Source of the DNA: a virus | Virus record (IMG/VR): IMGVR_UViG_3300028800_000081 | Location: 1 to 64,000 of that record | Length of the DNA stretch: 64,000 bases | Strand: one strand, 5' to 3' | Shown here: positions 40,612 to 48,937 of the stretch, piece by piece | Layout: each line of letters begins with the position of its first letter | How positions within the stretch are numbered: position 1 is the stretch's first letter | The notes under the pieces: model-generated | What the model was told of the DNA's origin: nothing | Database searches by the model: none | Seen by the model: the letters and a program-made list of their open reading frames with translations, nothing else | Position numbers and translations under genes: made by a program

Positions 40612-40643
40612 CGGCCCGGTGCCTTTGAGGGCGTTCCGGGCCG
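40612..40643 (+). other. Hairpin after the HTH gene
   Basis: CGGCCCGG pairs with CCGGGCCG over a 16-base loop. GC-rich, no T-run; may end the preceding transcript or begin a structured RNA. Confidence 0.4.
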
Positions 40644-40789
40644 CTTGCGTAGGGAGGAAAAGCCTTCCGAGGGGCGCGCTTGATATAGCGTTTCCCCACT
40701 CCCCGCGCAAGCCGATCCGTCCTCAACGGCCCGGCGGTCGCCTAGACCGTCACAAATCGCTGGCTCTGCTCCCCACGGCACCCAGCGGC

Positions 40790-41031
40790 CCAAACGGAGC
40801 GCGCGCGAGCGCGAACGTATGAGATGGTGACGGTCGGGAAACCCCAAGTCCAAAGCCTCGTAGGGTTTTCCAGGAGGGCGGCCATAACAACGCTCTCAGG
40901 CGGACGGCCTTAAGGACAGGGCCGGGGCGAAAGCCCGAGTGACGAGTACGCGGGGGAGGAATCCTCTTGGCCATAGGCGGCCTCCACCATACTCCGGTGG
41001 GCGGAAAGTGGGGAAGCTATGGAGAGGCGCG
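40790..41031 (+). ncRNA. Candidate structured RNA before a GIY-YIG gene
   Basis: Within the 500-base gap 40533-41031 no real gene is visible. From about 40790 the sequence is dense in hairpins: GGGC-gaaa-GCCC, GAGG-aat-CCTC, CCACC-atactcc-GGTGG, and GGCC...GGCC pairs. The GIY-YIG gene follows at once. It recalls RNA elements associated with homing nucleases (group I intron or similar), but no family core was recognised. Confidence 0.35.
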
Positions 41032-41481
41032 ATGAAGGCGACGGTCGGAAGCAAAAAGTGGCACAAGCGCCACAAGCGAAAGATGCACAAACGCAGAGGC
41101 GCTTCGTGGTGCCTCGTGTACGGGCTCTATGACCCGCGCGACGAAGCAAAGGCGATCCGGTATGTCGGGCAAACGAGGAATTCTAAAGTTCGCCTCGCCT
41201 ATCATCTGAAAAACGCGCGCGACGGGAAAGCCGGCCGCGTTCTCGCTTGGATACGCGAACTATTGGACGCTGGCGTTGCTCCCGTGCTGGCGGTCCTCGA
41301 CGGCGATGGCGCGTGGGACGTCTCAGAGATTATCTGGATCGAACGGCTGCGCGTCGGCGAAGCCGATCTTCTGAATGTGCTTCGCGGTGGCTGCGATCAA
41401 ACGCAACGCCGCGGACGGATCGAACGACATCCTGACGCAATCGCGCTGAACGAAGAATTTCGCGCGGTGATCGGCCCGTGA
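41032..41481 (+). CDS. GIY-YIG nuclease-like protein
   Basis: 149 residues. A basic N-terminus, then LVYGLYDPRDEAKAIRYVGQT, the GIY-YIG pattern (GLY ... YVG), and LAYHLKNARDG with the conserved helix. EIIWIERLR gives the catalytic Glu candidate. Possible homing or DNA-processing nuclease. Confidence 0.7.
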   Translation: MKATVGSKKWHKRHKRKMHKRRGASWCLVYGLYDPRDEAKAIRYVGQTRNSKVRLAYHLKNARDGKAGRVLAWIRELLDAGVAPVLAVLDGDGAWDVSEIIWIERLRVGEADLLNVLRGGCDQTQRRGRIERHPDAIALNEEFRAVIGP

Positions 41482-41518
41482 ACCACATCAACCCGAGCGA
41501 ATGGAAAGGCGAACTGCC

Positions 41519-42250
41519 ATGAGGGAAATTGACAAGACTGCGATGTCGTACTGGTTCCCGAAGATTGAGGCGGCTGGGCTTCCTGTCCCTCGCACGACGA
41601 TGGTGCCAATGCCGACTGATGCACAGCGCGACTTATTCCGAAGCTTTGACCAAGAACAGATGCATGGCGAATACGCTGCGTTCGTCAAGACACTTGAGCC
41701 GATAGCCGAATCCCTTGGATATCCATGTTTTGTGCGGACGGAATTCACATCCGCGAAACACGATTGGGAATTAGCATGTTACGTCAAGGCGTACGCGGAA
41801 TTGGCCGACCATATTTCGCACATCGTATATTTCAGCGAGTGCTGCGCTCCCGGAGGAGAGTTAGGTTACAACTTTTGGGCAATCCGAGAGTTCCTTCCTA
41901 CGATGCCCATCGGCGTCTGCCGCGGATACAGCAACATGCCGATTTGCCGAGAGTTTCGGTTTTTCGTCGAAGACGATAAAGTTGTGTGCTGGCATCCCTA
42001 CTGGCCTCGTCACGCGCTTGACGATGGCAACCCGGTATATTCCGGACCCCCTATGAGTTACGAAGAATTCTGCACGCCGCCAGACTTGGCCGCGCTAGAA
42101 AAGATCGCATCTGATGCAGGGCGCGCTGTTGGCGGAGCTTGGTCGGTCGACCTTCTCGAAACGAAGCGCGGATGGTTCCTGACTGACATGGCAGAAGCGC
42201 ACAGGTCTTTCCATTGGGAAGGTTGCCAAGTTCACGGAAAGCAACGCTGA
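41519..42250 (+). CDS. ATP-grasp-like protein
   Basis: 243 residues. Features of an ATP-grasp ligase: LGYPCFVRTEFTSAKHDWE, an acidic EFRFFVEDDKVVCWHPYW strand, and C-terminal WSVDLLETKRGWFLTDMAEA (acidic residue pairs that bind Mg-ATP). Substrate unknown; could add a modification to a small molecule or peptide. ATG 41519 has an AAAGG site. Confidence 0.7.
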   Translation: MREIDKTAMSYWFPKIEAAGLPVPRTTMVPMPTDAQRDLFRSFDQEQMHGEYAAFVKTLEPIAESLGYPCFVRTEFTSAKHDWELACYVKAYAELADHISHIVYFSECCAPGGELGYNFWAIREFLPTMPIGVCRGYSNMPICREFRFFVEDDKVVCWHPYWPRHALDDGNPVYSGPPMSYEEFCTPPDLAALEKIASDAGRAVGGAWSVDLLETKRGWFLTDMAEAHRSFHWEGCQVHGKQR

Positions 42251-42834
42251 TGGACGACACGCAATTCGCCAACGGCCTGCTCGAATTGTGGACGGCTCAC
42301 GACACAGCCGGGTCACGAACCTACATCGCATCGAACGGCGGCATGTCTCGTGTCATTGCCCTCGCTGTCCGCGGCGCCGTGCGGGCAAAGCGTGATGCGA
42401 CCAAGACCGCGAAGGGCACGCCGCTGTCTGCGGACTTCCCGGACCGAATCGCCCTCGACAACGCCCTCGAATACTGGCGCAAGCACAAGCGGCCCGACAT
42501 CTGCCTGAAGATCGAAGAGGTCTCGGATCACTTCCGCCGTCACCACGCGGAGCACAAGGCGCTGAGCTGGCCCCGCACCTGGGCGACGTGGTACTGCAAT
42601 CAGATCAATTTTATCCGCGCGCCGGCGTCGATGCAGACCGCAACCGTCATTCCCATCAACGGCACGCCGCAAGAGTGGGCGAATCGGGTGCGGATTTGGG
42701 ACGGCACGAGCGGCGACGCTGACCTTCCGCCCGGCACATGGTCGGACAAATGGGGCCCGAAGCCCGGCGAGCCCGGTTGCCGAGTCCCGGACGAAGCGTA
42801 TGGTCTGGCGAGACCGAAAGCAGCGAGGGCGTGA
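42250..42834 (+). CDS. Replication accessory-like protein
   Basis: 194 residues. FPDRIALDNALEYWRKHKRP and FRRHHAEHKALSWPRTWATW resemble the C-terminal helicase-interacting module of phage replication initiators (F..HH ... W...W). ATGA overlap at its start. Possibly a helicase loader or primosome helper. Confidence 0.6.
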   Translation: MDDTQFANGLLELWTAHDTAGSRTYIASNGGMSRVIALAVRGAVRAKRDATKTAKGTPLSADFPDRIALDNALEYWRKHKRPDICLKIEEVSDHFRRHHAEHKALSWPRTWATWYCNQINFIRAPASMQTATVIPINGTPQEWANRVRIWDGTSGDADLPPGTWSDKWGPKPGEPGCRVPDEAYGLARPKAARA

Positions 42835-43628
42835 TGGGTGAGAGAACCGAAATTTCATGGGCGGACAGCACGTTCAATCCGGTCGTGGGATGCACGAAGG
42901 TGAGCGCGGCATGCGATCATTGCTACGCGGAATCTTGGGCCAAGCGGGCCGGTCAGCCGGAGTTGTGGCAGGGCGAACGCCGCCGCACGACGCCTGAGAA
43001 CTGGCGCAAGCCTCTGAAGTGGGATCGCGATGCCGCGCTGTCGGGGCGCCGACCGCGCGTGTTCTGCGCTTCGCTGTCGGATGTGTTCGACAATCAGTGG
43101 GAACCAGAATGGCGTAGAGACCTGTGGCAACTGATAGCCGAGACACCGCATCTCGATTGGCTGTTGTTGACGAAGCGGCCGCAGAACATCGCGAAAATGC
43201 TTCCGAGCGGCGACCTCGCAAAATTCCTCCCGTGGCCGTGGCCGAATGTTTGGCTCGGCACGACGGCAGAAAATCAGACTGAGGCTAACAGGCGGGTGCC
43301 GCACCTCGTCGCAGTTCCTGCGGCCGTCCGGTTCCTCTCATGCGAGCCGCTGCTCGGACCGATCAATCTCGCACTGGCGGGATTGGAGGTATGCTTGAAC
43401 GACTTCGACACGCCATGCACGACGAACATTTCGTGGGTGATTTCAGGCGGGGAGAGTGGGTCGCATCATCGCCAAACGGACCCCGCGTGGATCCGGTCGT
43501 TGCGCGATCAGTGCTACGCTGTGGACATTGCGTTCCATCACAAACAGAACGGCGGCAAACGGCCGAAAGATGGCGGATGTTTGCTCGACGGTCGCGAGCA
43601 CAAAGAGTTTCCGAGGATGGCAGCGTAA
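42834..43628 (+). CDS. DUF5131 / phage Gp37-Gp68 family protein
   Basis: 264 residues. The opening TEISWADSTFNPVVGCTKVS-AACDHCYAE is the signature of this family, with Cys residues like a radical-SAM iron-sulfur site (C-x6-C-x2-C). Later FCASLSDVFD, LLTKRP and WVISGGESG are its usual blocks. The biochemical role in phages is unsettled. ATGA overlaps at both ends. Confidence 0.88.
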   Translation: MGERTEISWADSTFNPVVGCTKVSAACDHCYAESWAKRAGQPELWQGERRRTTPENWRKPLKWDRDAALSGRRPRVFCASLSDVFDNQWEPEWRRDLWQLIAETPHLDWLLLTKRPQNIAKMLPSGDLAKFLPWPWPNVWLGTTAENQTEANRRVPHLVAVPAAVRFLSCEPLLGPINLALAGLEVCLNDFDTPCTTNISWVISGGESGSHHRQTDPAWIRSLRDQCYAVDIAFHHKQNGGKRPKDGGCLLDGREHKEFPRMAA

Positions 43629-45007
43629 TGGCAAAGGTTGGAACACGAGCGGCCCCGAAGCTCCCCGCGCAGGCGAACGGCAAGCCGCTCGAGATCGTGT
43701 ACCGCGATCCGAAGGAACTGAAGCCGGATGCGAGAAATTCTCGTGTCCATAGTCCCGAGCAAATTGAACAACTCAGGGCCTCGTATCGACGCTTCGGATG
43801 GACGTCGCCGGTCTTGCTTCGTCCTGACGGTTCAATCGGTGCCGGTCACGCTCGCGTGCGCATGGCGATCCTCGAAAAGATCAAATCCGTCCCCACCGTC
43901 ACGATCGACCTCACCGAGAAGCAATGGCGCGCGTACGCAATTGTGGACAACCAGTCCGCACTCAATGCTTCTTACGATCTCGACATTCTCCGCACCGAAC
44001 TCGACGAGCTAAACGGCGACTTCAACCTAATCGAGGAAATGGGCTTTTCACTCGACGAACTCGCGGACCTCGAAGTCCCAGGATTCACGCTCGACGAAAC
44101 AAACGAGCGCGCCGAAGAGACGCCGCCTGTTCCTGCAAATCCGGTCGTGAAGCGCGGCGAGCTTTGGCTGCTCGGGAAGCATCGTGTGCTATGCGGCGAC
44201 TCGACGAAGGCTGACGACGTGGCGCGGCCTCTCAACGGCGCGAAGCCGCATCTGATGGTCACCGATCCGCCGTATGGCGTGAACTACGATGCCGACTGGC
44301 GCAATCGCGCCGACAGAGCAAACGGGCGTCCCTACGGCGCTCGCGCGGTAGGGAAAGTGACGAACGACAACCGATCCGATTGGCGCGAAGCGTGGGCGCT
44401 CTGCCCTTCCGACGTAATTTATGTTTGGCACCCGGCGGGTGCCAAACAGGTGGAATTTTTCCACAGCATCGTCGATTCTGCATTCGAATTTCGAATGCAG
44501 ATCATCTGGGCGAAGCAACAATTCCCAATCGGCAGAGGCGACTATCACGTCAAGCACGAACCTTGCTGGTACGCGGTGCGCAAAGGCAAGACCGCGCACT
44601 GGAACGGGAGTCGCACAGAGTCGACGCTGTGGGAGATCGACAAGCCGCACAAATCAGAAACGGGGCACTCGACACAGAAACCGATTGAGTGCATGCGCAA
44701 GCCCATCCTAAACAATTCGAAGCCCGGAGATTCCGTCTACGACCCGTTCCTCGGCTCTGGAACAACGCTCATCGCAGCCGAGATGGAGAAGCGCATCTGT
44801 CTAGGAATTGAGATCGCGCCAGAATATGTCGAGGTCATCATCCGACGCTGGGAAAAGTTCACATCCAAAACTGCGAAACGCGAAGACGGCGCAACGCTTG
44901 AAGACCTTCTCGACGCCAGAACGGCTGGTAAGGCTGTGGCTGGCATCGCGACCGGCAAGACGAAGCTCGTCCGTGGCAAGCGGCTCGCCAAGGCTCTGGC
45001 GACGTGA
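43628..45007 (+). CDS. ParB-like domain fused to a DNA methyltransferase
   Basis: 459 residues. N-terminal ParB-type domain (LKPDARNSRVHSPEQIEQLR and GSIGAGHARV), then a beta-class amino-methyltransferase: DPPYG at 213-217 followed much later by FLGSGTT near 374-380 and a GIEIAPEYVEV end. Methylates adenine N6 or cytosine N4. Together with the C5 enzyme it gives the phage two kinds of methylation. The start overlaps the preceding stop. Confidence 0.9.
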   Translation: MAKVGTRAAPKLPAQANGKPLEIVYRDPKELKPDARNSRVHSPEQIEQLRASYRRFGWTSPVLLRPDGSIGAGHARVRMAILEKIKSVPTVTIDLTEKQWRAYAIVDNQSALNASYDLDILRTELDELNGDFNLIEEMGFSLDELADLEVPGFTLDETNERAEETPPVPANPVVKRGELWLLGKHRVLCGDSTKADDVARPLNGAKPHLMVTDPPYGVNYDADWRNRADRANGRPYGARAVGKVTNDNRSDWREAWALCPSDVIYVWHPAGAKQVEFFHSIVDSAFEFRMQIIWAKQQFPIGRGDYHVKHEPCWYAVRKGKTAHWNGSRTESTLWEIDKPHKSETGHSTQKPIECMRKPILNNSKPGDSVYDPFLGSGTTLIAAEMEKRICLGIEIAPEYVEVIIRRWEKFTSKTAKREDGATLEDLLDARTAGKAVAGIATGKTKLVRGKRLAKALAT

Positions 45008-45186
45008 CCCGCGTCCTGCAATGGGCACGCACGGAAGCCGAGGCGAAGCGCATGCAGGCCGAGGGCTGGATCGTGCCCGAGCAGGCCGTGACGCATCACA
45101 CGCGCTGGTCGATCCTGCTCGAATGGCCCGGCCCCGGCGATCCTCCCGGACTTGACGCCGCCCCGCCACAGGCCGCAGATGGCTGA
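45004..45186 (+). CDS. Small hypothetical protein
   Basis: 60 residues, GTG overlapping the methyltransferase stop (GTGA). EAEAKRMQAEGWIVPEQAV looks like a short helical domain. The TnpB element starts 9 bases beyond the stop. Confidence 0.6.
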   Translation: MTRVLQWARTEAEAKRMQAEGWIVPEQAVTHHTRWSILLEWPGPGDPPGLDAAPPQAADG

Positions 45187-45194
45187 GATTTGAC

Positions 45195-46437
45195 TTATGC
45201 GCGCGCCTGGGGGTAAAAAGTTCGGGCCGATGGGCGTGTCACCGCCGAATCGACCCTGACCGTAGCGACTGGAGATCGCCTTGGCTAAGCAAGCCGTACC
45301 AAAACTCATCCGAACGTACAAGTTCCGATTGCTGCCGCGCAAGGCGCAGCACGTCCGTTTGCGCGCTGCGCTTGATCACACACGAGATATTTACAACTCC
45401 GCGCTGGAGTCCCGCATCTCTGCCTACCAGAAGCTCGGCAAGACGATGGGCTATGTGCGCCAGTGTCGTGAGCTTACGGAATTGCGCGGCGATCCCGGTT
45501 ACACGGAATTTCCAGTCGCTCTCCAGCGCTGGCCGTTGAAGCGGCTTGACGACGCGTTCGCCGCATTCTTCCGCCGTGTGAAAGCAGGCGATAGCCCTGG
45601 CTTTCCTCGCTTCAAGGGCCGCGACTGGTTCAAGAGCTTCGGCTTTTCTGATCGCTATGGCTGGAAGCTAGACGGCTCGCGCCTCTACATGAAAGGTATC
45701 GGTCGCGTGAAGGTGCATATGCATCGTGCGTTGCCATCCGCGCCGATTTTGTGCCAGATCAAACGCGATGCGAATGGTTGGGCTGTTCTACTCGTCTGCG
45801 AGGTAAGTGCCGAGCCATTGCAGGAAACTGGCAGAAACATCGGCATCGACCTCGGCATAACGTCGTTCATCGCCACGTCGGACGGCGAGACGGTGCCAGG
45901 GTTTCACGCGGCGAGGCGTGCGCAAGCGCAGATGCGCAGGCGTTCGAGGGCGCTTGAAAGATGCAAGCGGGGTTCGCGCAACAGGCGGAAGGCGAAGACT
46001 TGCGTTACGGCGGCGCATGAAAGCATCGCCAACGAGCGCCGAACGTTCCTGCATCAAGTGGCAGCGAAACTTGTGCGCGAAAATGACATGATCGCCGTCG
46101 AAAATCTAAACGTCAAAGGTCTTGCGCGCGCCATGCTTGCCCGCGATGTCAACGATGCTGGATGGTCCACCTTCACACGCCTCCTAATCGAAAAGGCTGA
46201 GAGAGCCGGTCGGTTGGTCGTAAAAGTCGATCCTAGATACACGAGCCAAGCCTGTTCCGGCTGTGGGGTTATCGTGCCGAAGGCGCTAGGCGTCCGCGTG
46301 CACGATTGCCCAGATTGCGGATTGCGTTTGGATCGTGACGTAAACGCAGCAAAAAATGTGCTGCACAGGGCGGTAACGCGCCCTGACGCGCTTCAATGCC
46401 GGGAGTCACTGGTATGCGCGTAGAAATGTCGGGCAAC
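45195..46437 (+). mobile_element. TnpB-only IS605-type element, copy 2
   Basis: 1243 bp. Preceded by TTTGAC (45189-45194). Left end shares AGTTCGGG and CCCTGACC with copy 1 and has a small hairpin GGCG...CGCC between; the right end shares ATGTC-n-G-n-CAAC. A hairpin AGGGCG...CGCCCT near 46370-46386 is a plausible omega-RNA stem. The element carries only tnpB. Confidence 0.75.
45281..46423 (+). CDS. tnpB: TnpB RNA-guided nuclease, copy 2
   Basis: 380 residues from a TTG with GGAGA upstream. RAALDHTRDIYNSAL N-terminal block, Asp190 in GIDLGITSFI, Glu274 in AVENLNVKGLA, Asp353 in LDRDVNAAK, zinc knuckle CSGCG...CPDCG. Catalytic set complete. Similar to copy 1 but clearly diverged, so the two came in separately or long ago. 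Confidence 0.9.
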   Translation: MAKQAVPKLIRTYKFRLLPRKAQHVRLRAALDHTRDIYNSALESRISAYQKLGKTMGYVRQCRELTELRGDPGYTEFPVALQRWPLKRLDDAFAAFFRRVKAGDSPGFPRFKGRDWFKSFGFSDRYGWKLDGSRLYMKGIGRVKVHMHRALPSAPILCQIKRDANGWAVLLVCEVSAEPLQETGRNIGIDLGITSFIATSDGETVPGFHAARRAQAQMRRRSRALERCKRGSRNRRKAKTCVTAAHESIANERRTFLHQVAAKLVRENDMIAVENLNVKGLARAMLARDVNDAGWSTFTRLLIEKAERAGRLVVKVDPRYTSQACSGCGVIVPKALGVRVHDCPDCGLRLDRDVNAAKNVLHRAVTRPDALQCRESLVCA

Positions 46438-46602
46438 CGATTCGTTACCGTATGTCTCGCGTTGCGCTTCGCACGCCTTCTCGCCATGGCAGAGCGCGCA
46501 CGCAAACAGCCACGCATAGCGACATTCCTCCGCGCATGTGCGGATCGCGCGCAAGGCGAAGGCGAGTTCTATCAAGGCGCACCGGGAGGTAGACTGCGAT
46601 GA
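46414..46602 (+). CDS. Hypothetical protein, start inside the TnpB element
   Basis: 62 residues. MRVEMSGN is read from the element's right end, then RFVTVCLALRFARLLAMAER from the phage flank. The native start was probably displaced by insertion. ATGA overlap with the next gene supports translation. Confidence 0.4.
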   Translation: MRVEMSGNRFVTVCLALRFARLLAMAERARKQPRIATFLRACADRAQGEGEFYQGAPGGRLR

Positions 46603-46787
46603 GCGATAACAAGATAACCGAAGCGTTTGAAACGTACCTGCGCGATCCTGTCGTGCAACGCGCGTTGGAAATGCGGATGACAAGCGGCAAGTTATCGGTC
46701 GACCTGCTCCGCGATTGTTTCATGAACGGCGCGAAGTGCGCAGCCGATCTCCTTGTAAAGCAGAAAACCGAGGCAAGACGCTCATGA
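46599..46787 (+). CDS. Small hypothetical protein
   Basis: 62 residues, helical (TEAFETYLRDPVVQRALEMR). Good GGGAGG site upstream. Unrecognised. Confidence 0.6.
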   Translation: MSDNKITEAFETYLRDPVVQRALEMRMTSGKLSVDLLRDCFMNGAKCAADLLVKQKTEARRS

Positions 46788-46939
46788 GATACGAACCGAG
46801 GAACTACACGCTCGACGCGGAGCACGGGCTCGCGCCTGACTGGCTTGAGAAGTTCCCGATGGTTACGCCGTTCGCGCGGAACTGCATCGTCGGCCTCGCA
46901 ATCGCGCTGGCTTTAATCGCTTTCGCAATCATTCATTGA
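46784..46939 (+). CDS. One-span membrane peptide
   Basis: 51 residues; hydrophobic C-terminus (CIVGLAIALALIAFAIIH) preceded by a short soluble part. ATGA overlap with upstream gene. Confidence 0.6.
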   Translation: MRYEPRNYTLDAEHGLAPDWLEKFPMVTPFARNCIVGLAIALALIAFAIIH

Positions 46940-46958
46940 CCACTCGGAGGGAAACAAC

Positions 46959-47168
46959 ATGCGCGACAGAGAACAACAGAGTAGCGTGCTGATGGGCGCG
47001 CTGGACGAGGCTGAAATCTGGCAGCGTTCCCCGGTGAGACGCTGGAACTATCTGATCCTGGCCGCGACGTATCTCTGCGGCATGGCGATATTCGCAGCGT
47101 TTATGACAGCGATCGTTGCCGGCGTCTGGCTGGTGATCGGATTCGTGCAATCGCTTTTCGGAGGATGA
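46959..47168 (+). CDS. Two-span membrane protein
   Basis: 69 residues: spans YLILAATYLCGMAIFAAFMT and AIVAGVWLVIGFVQSLFG. GGAGGG ribosome site. Unknown role. Confidence 0.6.
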   Translation: MRDREQQSSVLMGALDEAEIWQRSPVRRWNYLILAATYLCGMAIFAAFMTAIVAGVWLVIGFVQSLFGG

Positions 47169-47169
47169 C

Positions 47170-47373
47170 ATGGCATTGGACAGAGTTCTACACGGCGGAG
47201 AGAAGCCGCGCTCCCACGCTGCGGCGATGGTCGACGGGCTGAAGTGGGATTCTGGCAATAACGCTTGCCTGAGCTTCCACGCGCTTGCGGAGCTGGCGCG
47301 CCGCGGCGATCTGACGATCGAGCACGCAACCGGCGAGTCTGGCGCGATACATCTCAGGATTGACCCGCGATGA
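47170..47373 (+). CDS. Small hypothetical protein
   Basis: 67 residues, compact (LSFHALAELARRGDLTIEHA). Unrecognised; coupled to next ORF by ATGA overlap. Confidence 0.55.
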   Translation: MALDRVLHGGEKPRSHAAAMVDGLKWDSGNNACLSFHALAELARRGDLTIEHATGESGAIHLRIDPR

Positions 47374-47486
47374 GCGACGAAACAACGTGGATGAAGTTTC
47401 ATGTCGGCCAGCGCGTGTGGTGTGTGAACGACAAACCGCACAATCCAAATCGGATACAAGCCCCTCATCGCCCCGCGAGAGCGTGA
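47370..47486 (+). CDS. Short ORF, possibly truncated
   Basis: 38 residues: MSDETTWMKFHVGQRVWCVN then NRIQAPHRPARA. VGQRVWCVND looks like the start of a longer KOW-like phage protein, so a frameshift or truncation is possible. Confidence 0.4.
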   Translation: MSDETTWMKFHVGQRVWCVNDKPHNPNRIQAPHRPARA

Positions 47487-47542
47487 GGCTCTCATCTCGG
47501 CAATGTGCGGCTTGTGACCCCACCCAACCCGAAAGGTGAGAG

Positions 47543-47866
47543 ATGAGCTATCGGATGTTCCGGCAGCAATGCAGCGACTGCAAAGCGGTCTGGAACGCGG
47601 CGTTTGGGATCGTCGGCATGACGAAGATCGCCGAGCCTCCGTCGAAGTGCCCGAAGTGCGCCTCGCCGAAAATTGCCTTCTTCGATCACGGGTGGGCAAT
47701 GGATGACGGCTCGATATATCCCAAGCCTGTTGTAACGCACGTTGGCGATGCGGTTGTGCATGGCGACCGTGCTATGTCCGACAGCGAGATTGAAGCGATT
47801 GCGCTGATCGTCGAGGCTGCGAAGCAGAAGTTCGCATCCCCCACCCCACCAAAGGAGAAGACGTGA
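47543..47866 (+). CDS. Zinc-ribbon protein
   Basis: 107 residues. CSDCKAVW and CPKCASPKI give a zinc ribbon at the N-terminal end; the rest is an acidic helix. Overlaps the next GTG. Confidence 0.6.
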   Translation: MSYRMFRQQCSDCKAVWNAAFGIVGMTKIAEPPSKCPKCASPKIAFFDHGWAMDDGSIYPKPVVTHVGDAVVHGDRAMSDSEIEAIALIVEAAKQKFASPTPPKEKT

Positions 47867-48063
47867 TCTGCTCTGTCTGTGAAGGCGCGGGCAACATCAT
47901 AGCTCGCAGCGATAGCGGCTCAGACTGGCGCGGGCGGTATGCGTCATGCCCTTGCTGCCGTGGTCGCGGCGCTCTGGATGGTGAAGGTGCCGCGCTAGAC
48001 GACGCCACCCGCCGAATGCTGTATCCCATGCCGTCGCGATATAGGAGAGGCAACCGTGACTAG
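47863..48063 (+). CDS. Small DnaJ-type zinc-finger protein
   Basis: 66 residues with GTG start. CSVCEGAGNI and CPCCRGRGAL are DnaJ-like C-x-x-C-x-G-x-G repeats, which bind zinc. May chaperone a phage protein. Confidence 0.65.
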   Translation: MICSVCEGAGNIIARSDSGSDWRGRYASCPCCRGRGALDGEGAALDDATRRMLYPMPSRYRRGNRD

Positions 48064-48271
48064 CTTCCTGACAGTATCTTCGACTGCGGGCTTCGAAAAA
48101 GGTGACATAATAGCCTTCCCTCCGGAGTGGAGGCCTGCCAAAGACCCCTGGTGGATTAGGGCATGGCGCTTGATCGTGCTGATGACCGTACGATACGAAG
48201 AAACTACAAGTATGATGGCCATTACCGACGTATGTAATGGAACCACGCTCAAAATATGTCCAGCGCCATGA
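48056..48271 (+). CDS. Hypothetical protein
   Basis: 71 residues with GTG start overlapping the previous gene. FEKGDIIAFPPEWRPAKDPW then RAWRLIVLMTVRYEETT, ending in an uncharged tail. Unrecognised. Confidence 0.55.
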   Translation: MTSFLTVSSTAGFEKGDIIAFPPEWRPAKDPWWIRAWRLIVLMTVRYEETTSMMAITDVCNGTTLKICPAP

Positions 48272-48498
48272 TGCCCGCTCTCGCCCTCTCCGCCTTACTA
48301 GCCGCGCAGCCGGTGGTGAAGCCGTGTGCGGGCAATCATTTTTGCTACGTCAAATTCCCGGACGACGATTTAGTATGGACCAAAGGGGTTGGCCCTGAAT
48401 ATCTCTACATCCCAGATTGGTGCACGCAAGTCGCGCCGCACGTGTTCGCATGTGAGCATACAATCACGCTCCCCTCCCCACACAAGGACAAACCATGA
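48256..48498 (+). CDS. Small exported protein
   Basis: 80 residues. MSSAMMPALALSALLAAQPV looks like a signal peptide; four Cys in the mature part. Unknown function. Confidence 0.5.
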   Translation: MSSAMMPALALSALLAAQPVVKPCAGNHFCYVKFPDDDLVWTKGVGPEYLYIPDWCTQVAPHVFACEHTITLPSPHKDKP

Positions 48499-48752
48499 CC
48501 GATACCGCGCCACTTCCAAACTGCAAGGGCTCGTGGGCGATTGGCACGGCGTGCAAGAAATGCGACCGCTGCATTCAAGAAGCGCTAGCGACGCATCAAG
48601 GACTGCTCGATAGCCTGAAGGCTGCACGCGCCGCTACGGAATTCACGTTGAGGTTGCTGCCAGAAAAAACTGACGGCCACGATGTCGGTGATCAATTCAA
48701 GATCGCATGCTTTGACGAACTGAGGCGCATGATGTGGGGAGCGAAGAAATAA
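48495..48752 (+). CDS. Cys-rich hypothetical protein
   Basis: 85 residues. CKGSWAIGTACKKCDRCIQE and CFDE: a likely zinc site at the N-terminal end followed by helix. Coupled to both neighbours. Confidence 0.6.
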   Translation: MTDTAPLPNCKGSWAIGTACKKCDRCIQEALATHQGLLDSLKAARAATEFTLRLLPEKTDGHDVGDQFKIACFDELRRMMWGAKK

Positions 48753-48937
48753 TGCCTGACCTGAGCCTCGCCGATTCCGCAGTTCTGCTCGCTGGAGCGA
48801 TTGCGGCCGGCATTCTGTTCGCATGGGTTCGGCCGTTGACGGCGCGTAGGGGCTACACGCCTCATCATGGCGGCGACAAATCTCGACCTCCAAAAGGATC
48901 TGCGGTATGGACCAGTCGCACAACTCGCCACTTTTGA
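48752..48937 (+). CDS. One-span membrane protein
   Basis: 61 residues: N-terminal span (AVLLAGAIAAGILFAWV) then a basic soluble tail. Start overlaps the preceding TAA. Confidence 0.55.
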   Translation: MPDLSLADSAVLLAGAIAAGILFAWVRPLTARRGYTPHHGGDKSRPPKGSAVWTSRTTRHF

